Source of the DNA: Phragmites australis
Lineage: Eukaryota; Streptophyta; Magnoliopsida; Poales; Poaceae
Direction: 5' to 3'
DNA: 64,000 nt
Assembly (NCBI RefSeq): GCF_958298935.1
Contig: NC_084943.1
Span: forward strand, 18,779,001 to 18,843,000
This document shows, piece by piece, positions 34,001 through 44,745 of the stretch; positions within the stretch are counted from its first letter, which is position 1; each line of letters begins with the position of its first letter. The notes below the pieces were generated by a model that was not told where the DNA came from, did not search any database, and saw nothing but the letters and a program-made list of their open reading frames with translations. The position numbers were made by a program, and so were the translations under genes.

Positions 34001-35374
34001 AGAGTAGGAACGCTTAGAACAGTAGATCGGGAAAGAAAAGCATGGCGCCGCGGAAACCCCAAGGACAGGCAAGCGGAGCTAACTGAGGAAGAAAGGGAAA
34101 TAAGTGAAGGGGAGCAGACGGCGGAGTGGGCAGCGAGGGGAAAAAGAAAACGATGCACAAAGAGATAGACGCAAGTACGGTGGCCTCCTCTAACGTGGCT
34201 GGAGCGACGGACGCTAATGGAGCCGAGGAACCGACGACCGTTTTCTTTAACGTGTGCGCCACGTGGCGGCGAGGCAAGAGACGATCGGTGAACGACGATG
34301 CAGCCGAGGAACCAACGACCGTTTTCTTTAACGCGAGCGCCACGCGCTGGCGAGCCAAGAGACGACGATACCGCCGAGGAAACAGCAGGCTCGTTTTGTT
34401 GATAGCTTCGTCTAACGGCGGACGCAGGAGATGCCTGAGGCCCGTTTCGCTCAACGGAAGCCGATCGCTGCGCGTACGGGTTGCGTAGCGCTCGGTGCCT
34501 CCAATACGCGCAGCGCGTACGACACGACGCGCCCATGGACGCTAGCAAGGCAACCGGCATGCGTTGCCTCCAACGCACGCCCATGGACGCTGGCAAGGCG
34601 ACCGTCACGCGGTGCCTTGGGAGCGGCCGACGACGAACGATGACCGGTATGCGGCGCGACGTAATTGGCGAACAGGACGCTGAGGCACTGAGAAGGCTCG
34701 AAATCCTTCCGCGATATGGATTTGTATATGAGGTAGGAATAAATTCTTTCAATCAATCAATCATTATAACCATCTAAATCAGAAATCTATGTCTTTTCCT
34801 TTAAAATGTTGATTTTGTAAACACATGCTCATCTTGGCAATCATTCTATCTAAAAAAAATGTTATTGCCATCATATTACCTTAGCCTATTTGAATTCAAC
34901 AATACCATGCTCCTATGAAATAAAGTAGTGTCCTTAGTTCTCCACTTACACAAAATACCCATTTTTTTAAGGACTACACGAAATTCCCATTGCAAGGGAA
35001 GCTTCCTAACACGGGTTGCTACCCATTGCAAGGGAAATTTCCTAACACGGGTTTCTATGTTACAGGCTTCCGTTGTACAGCGGTATGACAGGCCGCTCCC
35101 AAAGGTCAGAACATCAAAACCTGAACCTGGACAAAGTGGGAGCAGGCAGCTACCTGCAGGAGCCCTGAATGTTGGCCATATTCAGGAGATCATTCAATTG
35201 TACCAAGGAAAGTCAGGTAGCCACATTGGCCCGATGAGCGTGGACGACATCGCCTCGAAGTTTAGAGTTGAAGCCTCTGTTGTCCAAAGCATCGTCCAGT
35301 TCGTCTCATTGCCCCAGGACGAAAACATCAAAAGAAAGACGAACACTGAGAGTCCGAGTGATCTTGCAGGCTAA
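19087..35374 (+). CDS. NDUFAF4-like (UPF0240) complex I assembly factor gene, exon 1 frame-shifted
   Basis: Exons: 19087-19223, 21538-21665, 35066-35374 (TAA). Exon 2 encodes [20 protein letters not shown]; exon 3 contains [24 protein letters not shown] and a C-terminal helix pair ending near QFVSLP. The pattern (short Arg-rich start, 'P-x-G' then two C-terminal helices) and the length match NDUFAF4, which helps assemble mitochondrial complex I in animals. The assignment rests on pattern similarity. Intron phases agree for exons 2-3. In this copy of exon 1 the frame from the ATG ends at TGA 19218-19220: it has 33 extra bases (in frame) but lacks 11 bases near 19176 relative to 3257-3371, and no other in-frame ATG exists in exon 1. 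An in-frame ATG inside exon 2 could give a truncated product. The last intron is 13.4 kb because it holds a Helitron. Confidence 0.6.
19854..20029. mobile_element. Small foldback element in intron 1
   Basis: Perfect 13-bp terminal inverted repeats, gttacctggacac at 19854-19866 and its complement at 20017-20029, bound a 176-bp element whose interior also repeats 'gaatccgactc'. It is non-coding. Confidence 0.6.
20370..20720. repeat. Imperfect direct repeat in intron 1
   Basis: Two similar segments start near 20375 ('gcattgcaccactctgtgaa') and 20560 ('gcggtgcagccctctgtgaa'). Each continues through 'tagggttt(t)acttc' to a 'gcaaatcctac/gtgaatcctat' motif. Otherwise intron 1 (19224-21537) holds nothing I can name. 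Confidence 0.4.
23085..25120 (-). CDS. Helitron RPA70-like single-strand DNA-binding protein
   Basis: Several minus-strand exons give a replication protein A large-subunit layout. About 25110-24998 ends ...[11 protein letters not shown]. 24924-24651 is an OB-fold start ([17 protein letters not shown] to [10 protein letters not shown]). About 24470-24400 carries [17 protein letters not shown]. About 24270-24140 carries [15 protein letters not shown], typical of RPA OB-fold 2. 24030-23950 carries [15 protein letters not shown]. 23870-23520 holds a zinc-binding C-terminal OB-fold with the Cys pattern FACQKCKK...CTGIKC. The C-terminus runs to 23085. Introns are short. Plant Helitrons often carry such a gene, presumably to bind single-stranded DNA during rolling-circle transposition. 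First exon and exact borders are uncertain; no obvious disabling mutation was seen in the conserved blocks. Confidence 0.75.
25590..30092 (-). pseudogene. Helitron Rep/PIF1-type helicase, nearly intact
   Basis: The N-terminal exon ends at 28607. An intron (28606-28486) joins it in frame to the Rep domain, whose HUH nuclease motif reads [10 protein letters not shown] near 28450. The later DNA helicase has Walker A GHGGTGKT (near 26965), Walker B-like [10 protein letters not shown] (near 26720), KCQGQT (near 25785) and a terminal [12 protein letters not shown] (near 25690), as in PIF1-family helicases. Two lesions are seen: a frame change near 27820-27845 (before [10 protein letters not shown]) and an in-frame TAG at 27395-27393, where a Gln is usual before LRNLF. 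The frame on either side of the TAG is the same. The protein would nick, unwind and re-join DNA in rolling-circle transposition. The true start lies upstream of 30092; the first residues of this open frame are hydrophobic and may be intron. Confidence 0.85.
30590..33660. repeat. Higher-order tandem repeat inside the Helitron
   Basis: A unit of about 1.0-1.1 kb recurs: 30590-30970 matches 31705-32010 and, less well, later segments. Within it, ~300-bp subunits recur, marked by 'aatgagatatgga' at about 31083, 31409, 32121, 32434, 33015 and 33297, each followed by 'taataaattgtc' or similar. Each large unit begins (minus strand) with a short open start encoding M-(P/R)-PKRIR-(A/P)-V-P, so the first exon of the helicase gene may have been multiplied too. 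All units have drifted. Confidence 0.7.
34100..34720. other. GC-rich leader of the Helitron with internal duplications
   Basis: Contains two ~85-bp units with 'cgaccgttttctttaacg' (34237-34254 and 34315-34332) and two units with 'cccatggacgct(a/g)g' (34531, 34581). No gene is recognised. Given its position at the Helitron 5' side, it could be a promoter or captured gene sequence. Confidence 0.4.
34985..35058 (+). repeat. Short tandem duplication just before the last-exon acceptor
   Basis: Two units of about 36-40 bp, each with 'cccattgcaagggaa' and 'ttcctaacacgggtt', end seven bases before the acceptor of exon 3 (cag at 35063-35065). Confidence 0.6.
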
Positions 35375-36175
35375 CACTAAAACATGTCCAAGTTTCCAAG
35401 TTCGCTGCGTGGTGAAATACGGGAAATGCAAGTTTCGTAGTCTTTTTAGGTTTTTTTTTCTGTTGCCGTTGCTGTTGATGCTGAGATGAGATGGTGATGG
35501 AAATTGGAAATACACATGTTTTCTTGCATAAATAAAGATGGCAGGCTGCGTTTTGCCCGAAGGCCTTGTCATGCTTATGATGGAGATGCTTAAGCTTGTG
35601 AACATCATGAACTATGTACTGGAGAACAGGATCAAAAATCTAAACCATACAAATGTGATGATTGCTTACTGTTACTTTTAGCTTTCTATGCAGCTATGTT
35701 AGCAGCTCAAATGATTATACTCATAAAGCATGGCAACTCTAGAACATCCTTGGGACCTGTTTCTGAAGGTGATGGTTAAGATCCAAATCCTAGGGTTTGT
35801 ACAAATTCGAACCATGTCTTAAAATTTACCAAAGCTTTTCTTTCTTCCAAAGATGCCCTTAGGCTCTTGTGCCATTGCGGCATTCGGTTTAATCATTAGT
35901 TTTCTCCTGTGAGGATAATCGATCAACAACATGCGACACTAGTTCTAACAATGTAGAGCCATTCGATGATTGGTTGTTTAAGTTTGCCACGCTAAAGTTA
36001 CGTGCAAAAAACATATATTTTGAGCCTTGTTAAAAGTTGCTTCACCATGTTCAAGCCATTTTGTACACAACATTTTCCTGACAACCACTGTGACAAGCAA
36101 AATCTGCGCCAAGCTGAAGAGGCGCCCAGCTTCATTTTGAGATGCGAACTTGTGGAACTTTTAAGCAACAGGGTG
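35375..36175. other. 3' flank of the NDUFAF4-like gene
   Basis: Likely 3' UTR (cataaataaag near 35526 resembles a poly(A) signal), then intergenic sequence without a recognisable gene. Confidence 0.45.

Positions 36176-36211
<36 letters not shown>
36176..36211. repeat. (TA)n(GA)n microsatellite
   Basis: About eight TA units are followed directly by about nine GA units. Confidence 0.9.
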
Positions 36212-37800
36212 TCTACTAGCTAAATGCTCGTGTGTGAGTAACGGTGATGTCTTAAAAAGCGAGTGAATTAAGACATTTACAAACTAATGACTCTAAAAAT
36301 TTCACAAGATAAATCTATTTTAATTGCTATCTAAATATGTTATAGGTTTATCTAGTGTGTCTACTCTACCGCTTAGAAGGATTACAACATACTCTAGCAA
36401 GATAAATTGCAAGTATGTAAATGTGGAAACGTAAATAAGATAAAGAGATAAACTTAACAAAAGATATTTTTATCCCGTGATATTGATAGCATGAATGTCA
36501 CCCCTAGTACACGTTGGAGCTCTACAAGGATATGCTCCCGGTCATCAAATCTCTTCTCGTCATGACTCTTGAGCTACCAAATCATCAAGATAAGGTCTCA
36601 AATACAATGAGCCACCAATGCAAGGTCTCACCACTAGCCTCTCTTTCGGTCACTTGCCGTCGTGATCATTTTGGAGCTCGAGCCACCAAGGGAAGGATCT
36701 CCGCGTCTCCGTACACGTGTCTTGCCACCGTTGCACACCAAATCAGAGGGTCTACAAGCTTAAGCCACCAAGACCCAAGATGTCGGCGAGTCACCAAGAC
36801 TCTAAGGTGCCGACGTACCTCTTGGTATAAGCTAGGCTCACTCCTTAATCCATTCTTCAAGCTATAGCACCTAGCTACAACTCACTCTAGCCTATAAGCA
36901 CTAAACACTTTCTAATCATGTGCTTAATCGTCTTAGATGATCATTTTAAGCACTTTGGTGGCTTGGTCTTCTCAAGTGTATATGAGCTTCTTCTAGACTC
37001 CAACAGCATGTCACACTTTCAAATAACTGAGTAGAGGGATATTTATAGACTAAAACCCGCCAACTAACTGTTTTCCCAATGACTCAGAAAAACTGTTAAT
37101 ACCGGATGATCCGATGAGAACAGTAGTATTAACACCGGATCATCTGGTGAGTACAACCTCATAAATCAGTCGTTGGAACTCCACTCGATGCCTTTGTGAA
37201 CACCGGACACTCTGGTGTACCTTCAAATTTATCATTGGACCTTCCGGTGAGTTATTTTGAGGCATCCAAAGCTTTGCAACCTCTCTGGTGCATTCATCTT
37301 CAGAACACCGGACCTTCCGGTGAATTATTCTTCATTCTTCAATACTTGTAGTCGCCTCTGTAAGAAATGATCCAGTGCTATAATCCAGTGTGCACAAACT
37401 AAGCACCGGATCATCTAGTGGTTTGATCTTTAATCTTCTGCACTTGCATTCTTCTCTGCAGAAAATACTCGGGTGTTACCCAGTGTAGATCACCAGACTA
37501 TCCGATGAGGTCCTCAGTCTTCTCCCCCTTTGTCAGAAACACTCCGGTGAGTTCAACACACAGAGCATAGGACCATCCGGTGAAGTCATTAGCCTTCATT
37601 TTGCCTCGGAACAAAAATACTCCGATGAGTTCAACCCCTGAACACCTGACCATTCGGTGAGGTCAATTCCCCTGTGACTTCTCCAATTCAATCAAATTTT
37701 GTCCCGCCTGCGGTGGCTTCTTGATGTATTGCATCTATAAGACCTACTAACATATATTCTTGACAAACATGTTAGTCCCAATGACTATGTTGTCATTAAT
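36212..37800. repeat. LTR-like repeat with a degenerate palindromic array
   Basis: About ten copies of a palindrome-like motif, (ac)accgga(c/t)c(a/t)tc(c/t)ggtga, lie between about 37100 and 37660 at irregular 30-90 bp spacing. The end (37760-37850, 'aaacatgttagtcc ... gttgtcattaatcac') looks like the end of a Ty1/copia LTR of the SIRE type, a family judgement from memory. I see no coding sequence, primer site or matching second LTR, so it may be a solo or broken LTR. Confidence 0.45.
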
Positions 37801-38330
37801 CACTAAAATCACAATTATTACTTAATAGGGTCATTTTCGCTATATCGTGCGTTGCAATGAAAACATAAATATTAGAAGTGGTGACATCAAACACAAACTT
37901 AAGGTATGTGAATATGGATATGCTATGGAAGCACCGCCAAACTAATACATTAAAAGCGATGCCGTAATTTGATTTTAGATGGGATCCAAAAAAGATGGAA
38001 AGATTATCCGCTAATTTCTCTCCTAATTTCTTCATTTATTTTCATTAGTAAAATGAGCCTCATATCTGTAGCTAGTAACGAGACGAGGAGGCTAAAGGAT
38101 GAGGATGAATGGTAAAAGTGGGTAAACTATCGAATTTTAGAGGCTTTTATTAGATGAAAGAAAAGTACATGAAAAGGTGACACGAGAACCAACTCATATT
38201 TTATACAATAGAGATACGATATAACTCCAGATTTTTCTAAATTTTTAGCTTTCAGAATCTATTCGGATAGGAGGCATCTCGTTCTAACTCCTTAAGATTT
38301 AGTTCAAATTTTAAAAAAGTATGAATCAGA
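37801..38330. other. Intergenic, nothing recognised
   Basis: AT-rich sequence with no supported gene or clear repeat. Confidence 0.4.
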
Positions 38331-38700
38331 TCCAAATTAGTTCGATTCAAACGTCAGGCTGAGCCGAGTTTCGAGTCGAGCTTTGAAAAGTCCGAAAGGG
38401 AACCCGCAAGCCTGAGCCTGACCCGAGCCTGACGTCGGGCCATGTTGCTAAGCCCGAGCCCGGCCTAACATTGGATTTTTTTTATCGGGCTCGGGTTTTT
38501 TTCTAGTTGGGTTGGGGTTTTCGTGTTTTTTTGGTTTCGGATCTGTTTTGAAGCCTAAGCTTGGCCCGGTTGAAACTATAGGTTTATATTTTGAAACCCG
38601 AGTCTAACCCATACACTGATCGGGTCAAACTAAATTGGGCTTTTTTAGACCGGGCTGAATCGGTTTCCTCAGACCGGGTTACTCGTGAACATGGCTAATC
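38331..38700. repeat. 'cccgagcc/ggctcggg' repeat upstream of the kelch gene
   Basis: Rich in cccgagcc, tgacccgagcc and their complements. It resembles in style the stretches at 1-120, 530-620, 15720-15900 and 16360-16430, so it is probably a dispersed family. It is non-coding. Confidence 0.45.
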
Positions 38701-39049
38701 CAAATCCTCCATTCGCAAGTGAATTTTTTTTTTGGATAGAATCTGTCTAGCACTTCCCTAGGGCCCTCCTCCAGCCTCAATCCCTCTCGGATCAGTACTT
38801 GCACGAATCACGACGCACACCGCTGGGAAGTCTTCTCGCCTCGCCTTCTCTCATTTCGCGGGTCGCCGGAGCGCAGGCAGCCGCAGACAATCCCACCCTA
38901 CCAGATCTCGAGCCTTCTAGAAGCTTGCGTGCCCGCCCTCGCATAGGCTTCTCCGGATCCCGCAACCTTCTAGAGTGCCCCCCACGCCTCCCCGTCATCC
39001 GGATCTCGAGGCCTCCCTTTCTGGGCGCGGCACGGCGCCGGGCGGCGAG

Positions 39050-42000
39050 ATGGCGGTGAGTCAGCCCCTCCTGTGCTCTCGCTTGCCTGTTAACCTGTGA
39101 TCCCAAGTTGCGGCCATCCAAGGTTTAACGATGCAAAAGCACCATCTGATTAGTTGATGTCCGTGCCGATCGCTGGATCAAACTCAAAGAGCTTTTGCTT
39201 CGGAGATGATGCTTGTCGAGTTGGCAGATCATCTGCGGAGTGCATGGCTAGATGCCTCTTGCTCCTACATCGTGCAAGAAGCCAAAGTGTTCTTGCAGCT
39301 TGTTGTTGCTTGTTGGTTAGCGATATGGCGTTCCATGAAATTTGGTTGACTGCGGCAGTGCACCACACGATTTACAGGGATATGCTGTCATGCTGACTAT
39401 TATGACCGTTTCGATGCATTATCACTATTGCTCTGTAATGTAATATCTGACCGCCTCGTCTTTTTTGGTTTAATCTTGTTAGGCTGCAAAAGGACCAATG
39501 CCCCTGGAATCAGCTATCCCCAACACCATTGCGTCCGAGGAGTCTAAAGCCGTTGTGGCAAAGAACGGGAAGACGAATGATATTCAGGACAAGGAAGTTA
39601 GCATGGAAGGCCTGTGCTACATAAGTGCTTACGATCAGTGGACGCCCCTCTCTGTGTCAGGGCAGCTTCCAAAACCGCGCTATAAGGTCCATTTTAATAT
39701 CTTTGACCGCCTAACTTCATTCTTCTTCTGTGCCCAGTTTTTCCTTGGCTATACTGACATATTGTCCATGATTATGTTGCAGCATGGAGCAGCTGTTGTT
39801 CAGCAGAAGATGTATATCTTTGGTGGAAACCACAATGGCCGTTACCTTGGTGACATTCAGGTAAATTAGTCATCATGATTTTTAATAGTTCGTGCCTTTA
39901 GATGTTGTATTCTTGGTTTGCACTTATGGACAGGAATTCTCACTAAAACCTTTACATGAGACCTAGAACCCCGCAATTAGTTACTTTGATTGGTCGCTAA
40001 CTGGGGTTAAGTGCGTCTTTTCCAGTCTTACTCATTTAACATTGGAGTCCTTTGATCAAAGGTTCTGGACTTCAAAAGTTTGTTGTGGTCAAAGCTTGAA
40101 GCTAAATCACAATCAGGACTTTCAGAATCAGCTGAGACAGTTTCTGTTGCTGCATGTGCTGGTCACTCATTGGTAATCACCACATACTAGTCACAGTCAA
40201 GTTGTGTGAATCTGGCCCTAATTCCAATTGGTTACAACTTTATAGTGCATTTACTTCTGGCTTTTAATATCTTGCAGATTCCATGGGGAAACAAGATCTT
40301 GTCTCTTACAGGACACACCAGAGATCCTACAGAGAGTCTCAGTGGTTAGACTAATATTTCGCTCATTTTCTGTTCATATCTTAGTGTACTAGTTCCTAAT
40401 TTCTTATATGATGCATCTATGCCAGTTAAGGAGTTTGATCCACGAACCTGCACTTGGTCAACTTTACGTACTTATGGAAGATCACCGGTAAGCTTGTTTC
40501 TTCAGTACTTATATTGTCAGAAAGCTTCTAAAGTCTCCACAAATATTACCTGAAGCTTGCTTTATTTGTCTGTAAATCTATGATGATACTTTGCCCTTCC
40601 TTTAGAGTTCACGTGGCGGTCAATCAGTGACTCTTGTTGGCAACACTTTAATCGTGTTTGGTGGTGAAGGTGCTGGGAGAACTCTTCTGAATGACCTGCA
40701 CATTCTTGATCTCGAGACCATGACATGGGATGAATTTGAGACTACGTAAGTTCTATGAATAAAGTTTGCTTTCAGTTGGTATATTAAAAATTGCATGAGT
40801 GACATCACAAATTGTTTTGGTAGAAAGGATTGGATTTTGGTGTCCTGATCTGTGAAAAATTTATCGCTCGAAAAAAAAAATCGATAAACCCGATAATCAT
40901 GTTTATCAGCGGAGGCCAGTACATTTACTTATCGGCCAAAAATTTCGGTAATTTTTGAATTTGGTGTCTTTTGATTCCCGGATCCAACACGCGAGCAACA
41001 AAACATCGGCTCATATGGCCGTAGCTCGCCAAACCACCCCTCCAATCCTAATTCATTTATGTGTTATTTTTTATATCAAATGGTTTGGATACAATCTATG
41101 TGATTATTTAGAGAAATTGAGTCCTTTTTTTTCAAATTTTGTCCAAATTTTTTTATCTATCGCCGATAGAATTCTGATAAATCCAATAATCCTATTTATC
41201 GCTAACCTCCGATAAATTTTTGTTACCAATAAATTTTTCCTTGGTCCTGATTATATGGGGATTCTTGCCCTTACTGTGCATGTTGAATTTGATATTTTGT
41301 ATAACTGTGGAGGCCCAAATTTGAACTGATGTGAAAAATGTGACTACATAAGCCACCCGTAGTTGGTAATCACATTTGGTCTAGGGCATGAAATGAAACT
41401 TGTAGTAAATAGCATTAACTTGCTCAACTTTGAGCTGCAGGATCGATATCTGACTGTGTAAAATTATATCCTTGCTCTCCAGAGGTACTCTCCCTTCTCC
41501 AAGGTCAGAGCATGCTGCTGCATGCTATGCAGAGCGGTATCTCTTGATATTTGGTGGGGGGTCTCATTCTACATGTTTCAGTGACCTACATCTCCTTGAC
41601 ACGCATGTGGTAAGAATTGTTTCTTTTCTCTAAAGCTGGTATTTACTTCTTTCAGAAGTCCAAATCAATCACTCAGTTGTTATAGATGGAATGGTCAAGA
41701 CCAGAGCAGCAGGGTATTATTCCAGAACCAAGAGCAGGGCATGCAGGTGTAACTATTGGAGAAAACTGGTTTATTACTGGGGGTGGAAATAATACAAAAG
41801 GTAAGGTTGAAATATCTGATGTGTACATTGCATTATGATTTATGACACGAATGTGCCTTCTTTTGTGTATTGTCTATTTTCCCTGGATTAGACATGTCCC
41901 ATTGAATATAGCTTTCTACGCATCTATTGTGTACCAATCATATATTTTTCCTTTTTTTTTGGTGGTGGTGGGGGGGTTGATCTTTGAGTTATATCCTTTC

Positions 42001-44060
42001 GTTTTTTTTAAAAAGATCATAAAATAGTTCCTGCTCACATGCGCCTAATCCACTGCAGGTGTCTCAGATACTCTTGTACTCAACATGTCTACATATGTAT
42101 GGTCAATTGTTACTAGTATTGAAGGCCGTAACCCCCCAACAAGTGAGGTGGGCTCATTTATGCTGTTATTTTGTTCTTGTAAAGTATAAAAGATATTTTC
42201 ATTTTGCATGACAGGATGTACGTTCTGCATACTCTAGCAGTCCGCTTGGACATTATTTAGTACCTTGGATTGAGCATAAAACTTCCTTAAGTTCAAATTG
42301 CTTATTTCAATCAAGTTCACCTAAGTAATGACATATGAATTAAGGATACCATAACATTGAATTCATCTAGTCTAATAAACAGCCGTAGTTATAATATTCA
42401 TTAATCACACTACTTTGTTGTTATGGACTTAAGCTATTACTGACGTCCAGGGACTCCTTTACCACAGGGCTCAAGTTTAGTACTGCACACGATCGGTGGA
42501 GAAGATTTTCTGGTGTCATTTGGAGGATACAGTGGACGCTATAGTAATGAGGCATGCTTCTCCGTGAACACTCACCGGTTTATGCATCCTTAAATTTAGC
42601 TGACTAATTCTTTTTGTTTAGGTTTATGCTCTCAAGCCAAGTCTCAAACCAAGTCTCAGGCCAAGTGGTCCAGCTCAGCAAATAAATGAACCTGAGACAA
42701 ATGGCATTGCTCCCATATCTGTGGGTGCGACTTCTAGCAGGAAAGCCATATTTGAAATCGAAGAACTTCAAGATGAAAAGGTAACTTTTGGATGCCTAAT
42801 TTGGATTTTTTTTTTCCCCCTCTTGATAATTTATTGAGGCATGAGCACAATTTCTGGATGATTTCCATGACCTGTTCATTCACAACCTATGTTTTATCTA
42901 TCACTTTCAGGGTAGCAGTAGGGCAAAAATTAGCAAAACCTTGGTGCAAGCAGTTAAGGGTGAGAGGAACCAGGTAGAAGACGGACTTTATCAAGAGCGA
43001 CTGCAGAAGCTCCGCTTGAAGCAGGAACTAGCTGATGTGGAGGACAGAAATGTGGAACTTGCTAAGGCAAGTTGTATAACATTTACCAAATTTCTCAGAA
43101 GATGGCAATACCTTTCCCTTGTAGTGCTACCATCAATGTTGAAGTGATGCATCTACTTACGTGTCTATCTCTTTGTCCATTACCCCTGGAGAAAATTAAT
43201 TGGAAGAGTTTTCTTGTGACTGCTTATTTGAAGTTGCAATATTTAAGGCTCTACCGATCGAAATCACATAATCCATATCAAATCAATGCACACAATGTTG
43301 AAACTGTCTGCATTATGATGCTATCTTTCTGAAGAAGGATGCTTTTCGGCTCTTGGTGATCAAGTTTAATTTCTGTGCTCTGCTGTCTGTTACGCAGGAA
43401 CTTGACTTAGTCCAAGATCAACTTTCTGCTGAAGGAGTGAGGGCTTCCAAACTCGAGGTAGGCAAAAAAACTTTTTTGGAGGCTCTGAGCCCATGCTCTA
43501 GCACTTGGAGATTTGGTCATATTAGATTATAGCTCTTGACATTTTGACTCCTTATGCCATGAATGTTTTTAGACAATTTAAACAAGCAAATCCTATCATT
43601 GATCATTGATAACCAATTAGAACACATTCCTAGCCACCTAGCTTATGTAACCAGCACCCTTGTCTTTTTTATGCAAAAAATGGTTATTCAAGCAAAGTAA
43701 TGAAAGTGACATACAATTTGAAGCTTTGAACTATCTCAAATGCTTGGTATTATTGTGTAGTACTGTAGTATCTCTTAACAGTTGGTGCCCCTTTAACGAC
43801 TAAAAAAATGTTATAGTTTTAAATTTATTCATGTACCTAATATTGGAGTACCCCTGGGATTGAAATAACGATAAAATGTTTTCCCTTTGCCCCACGGACA
43901 GAATGACATTTCAGAACTTCAACAACGGCTACAGAAGATGAATGCCCTAGAATATGAGTTTGAATCACTTCACCGTGAAATGGATGCAGCATCCGAAGAA
44001 GCAGCTTCAAGTAGCAACCAGCCGCCCCGTGGTGGGGGCTTCTGGAGATGGAATGGATAG
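39050..44060 (+). CDS. Kelch-repeat/coiled-coil protein related to kelch-type acyl-CoA-binding proteins
   Basis: Fifteen exons: 39050-39055, 39483-39686, 39783-39860, 40062-40172, 40278-40344, 40426-40487, 40606-40745, 41483-41609, 41686-41800, 42059-42147, 42468-42551, 42622-42780, 42911-43066, 43398-43457, 43902-44060. They sum to 1617 bp, 538 aa, and all phases agree. Residues ~60-370 form kelch blades (MYIFGGNHNGRYLGDI, LIVFGGEGAGRTLLNDLHIL, YLLIFGGGSHSTCFSDLHLL, WFITGGGNN, FLVSFGGYSGRYSNEVYAL). Residues ~425-520 are coiled coil and the protein ends GGGFWRWNG. The blades closely resemble plant ACBP4/5-class proteins, but the N-terminal acyl-CoA-binding domain is absent: exon 1 contributes only Met-Ala. 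It is probably a cytosolic scaffold; lipid binding is not supported. Two introns start with GC instead of GT (42552 and 43067). I infer transcription from the C-rich leader just upstream. Confidence 0.9.
40850..41230. repeat. Repeat in intron 7 of the kelch gene
   Basis: Ends and interior share 'atttatcg' and 'ccgataa' motifs in both orientations ('tcgataaacccgataatc' near 40880, 'gataaatccaataatcc' near 41175). It looks like a degenerate foldback insertion; no target duplication was identified. Confidence 0.35.
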
Positions 44061-44424
44061 CTCCTCATGTTGGAGTTTTGAAGAGAGGACACTTTTATAG
44101 TCACATTCGTTAATTTTTGGTCTATCCTCGAAATTTTTAAGTGAATCCAACATGAATTCTTGGATGATACTCAGAACGCATATACCTATTTTTAGATGTA
44201 AAGAACAGAATCAAAGACTGTGCAAAGAACTTTAAAAAGTTAAAGGAATCTCATGTGTCTCCAGAATTTGAGTTATATTCGCCAGTACTGTTCTCAATTC
44301 TGTTTCTGGTTTAATCATAAATGATTTATTTTCCTCCATATCCTGTTACATGTTGTATGGAAACAAGATGACATAAGCCCATGCTGGTTAACAAATGACA
44401 TCCCAGAAGTAGCTTTTCATACAC
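44061..44424. other. 3' flank of the kelch gene
   Basis: Probable 3' UTR followed by AT-rich spacer with no gene seen. Confidence 0.4.
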
Positions 44425-44745
44425 TGTTAGGCCAACTGGAGGACTCTCCTAGGGTTTACTAGTTTCCACCTAGTCGACCAGGTTCGAGTCCTCATCTAAA
44501 CACTTAGGGAAGTCCCCAACACTTCATGAAATCGAGGAGAGGACATCTCCCCATCTGAGGTCTCATTGATGATAGGTCAACTGACAACCAGATATTCGGT
44601 TCTCATTGTATTTTCATTCAAGCATCTACTGCTTCAACTCAAAAGGTATCAGTCGGTAGTGTGTGCTTAGAACCTGTACACATGTGAGTGGACATGTGTG
44701 TGATGTGAGTGGGTTACGTGCGTCCTGATATGTAAAAAAAAATAA
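44425..44745 (+). mobile_element. tRNA-derived SINE (probable)
   Basis: Pol III promoter-like boxes are present: an A-box-like taggccaactggagg at 44428 and a B-box ggttcgagtcc near 44483, about 50 bp apart. A non-coding body follows with GT-rich 'gtgtgtgatgtgagtggg' and a short A tail (44733-44745). Length and layout fit grass Au/ZmSINE-type elements. Confidence 0.5.

Larger units (their letters stand above)
22500..34720 (-). mobile_element. Helitron (rolling-circle transposon) in the last intron, borders approximate
   Basis: Minus-strand order: GC-rich leader (34700-34100), long tandem repeats (33660-30590), Rep/helicase gene (30092-25590), RPA70-like gene (25120-23085), 3' tail. This is the standard content of autonomous plant Helitrons. 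I could not fix the 5' TC and 3' CTRR termini by eye. The limits given are where intron-like sequence seems to resume. Confidence 0.75.

Noticed and set aside
37100..37660. Possible CRISPR-like array
   Set aside because: Plant nuclear DNA; units are degenerate palindromes at irregular spacing without constant repeats or unique spacers of even length.
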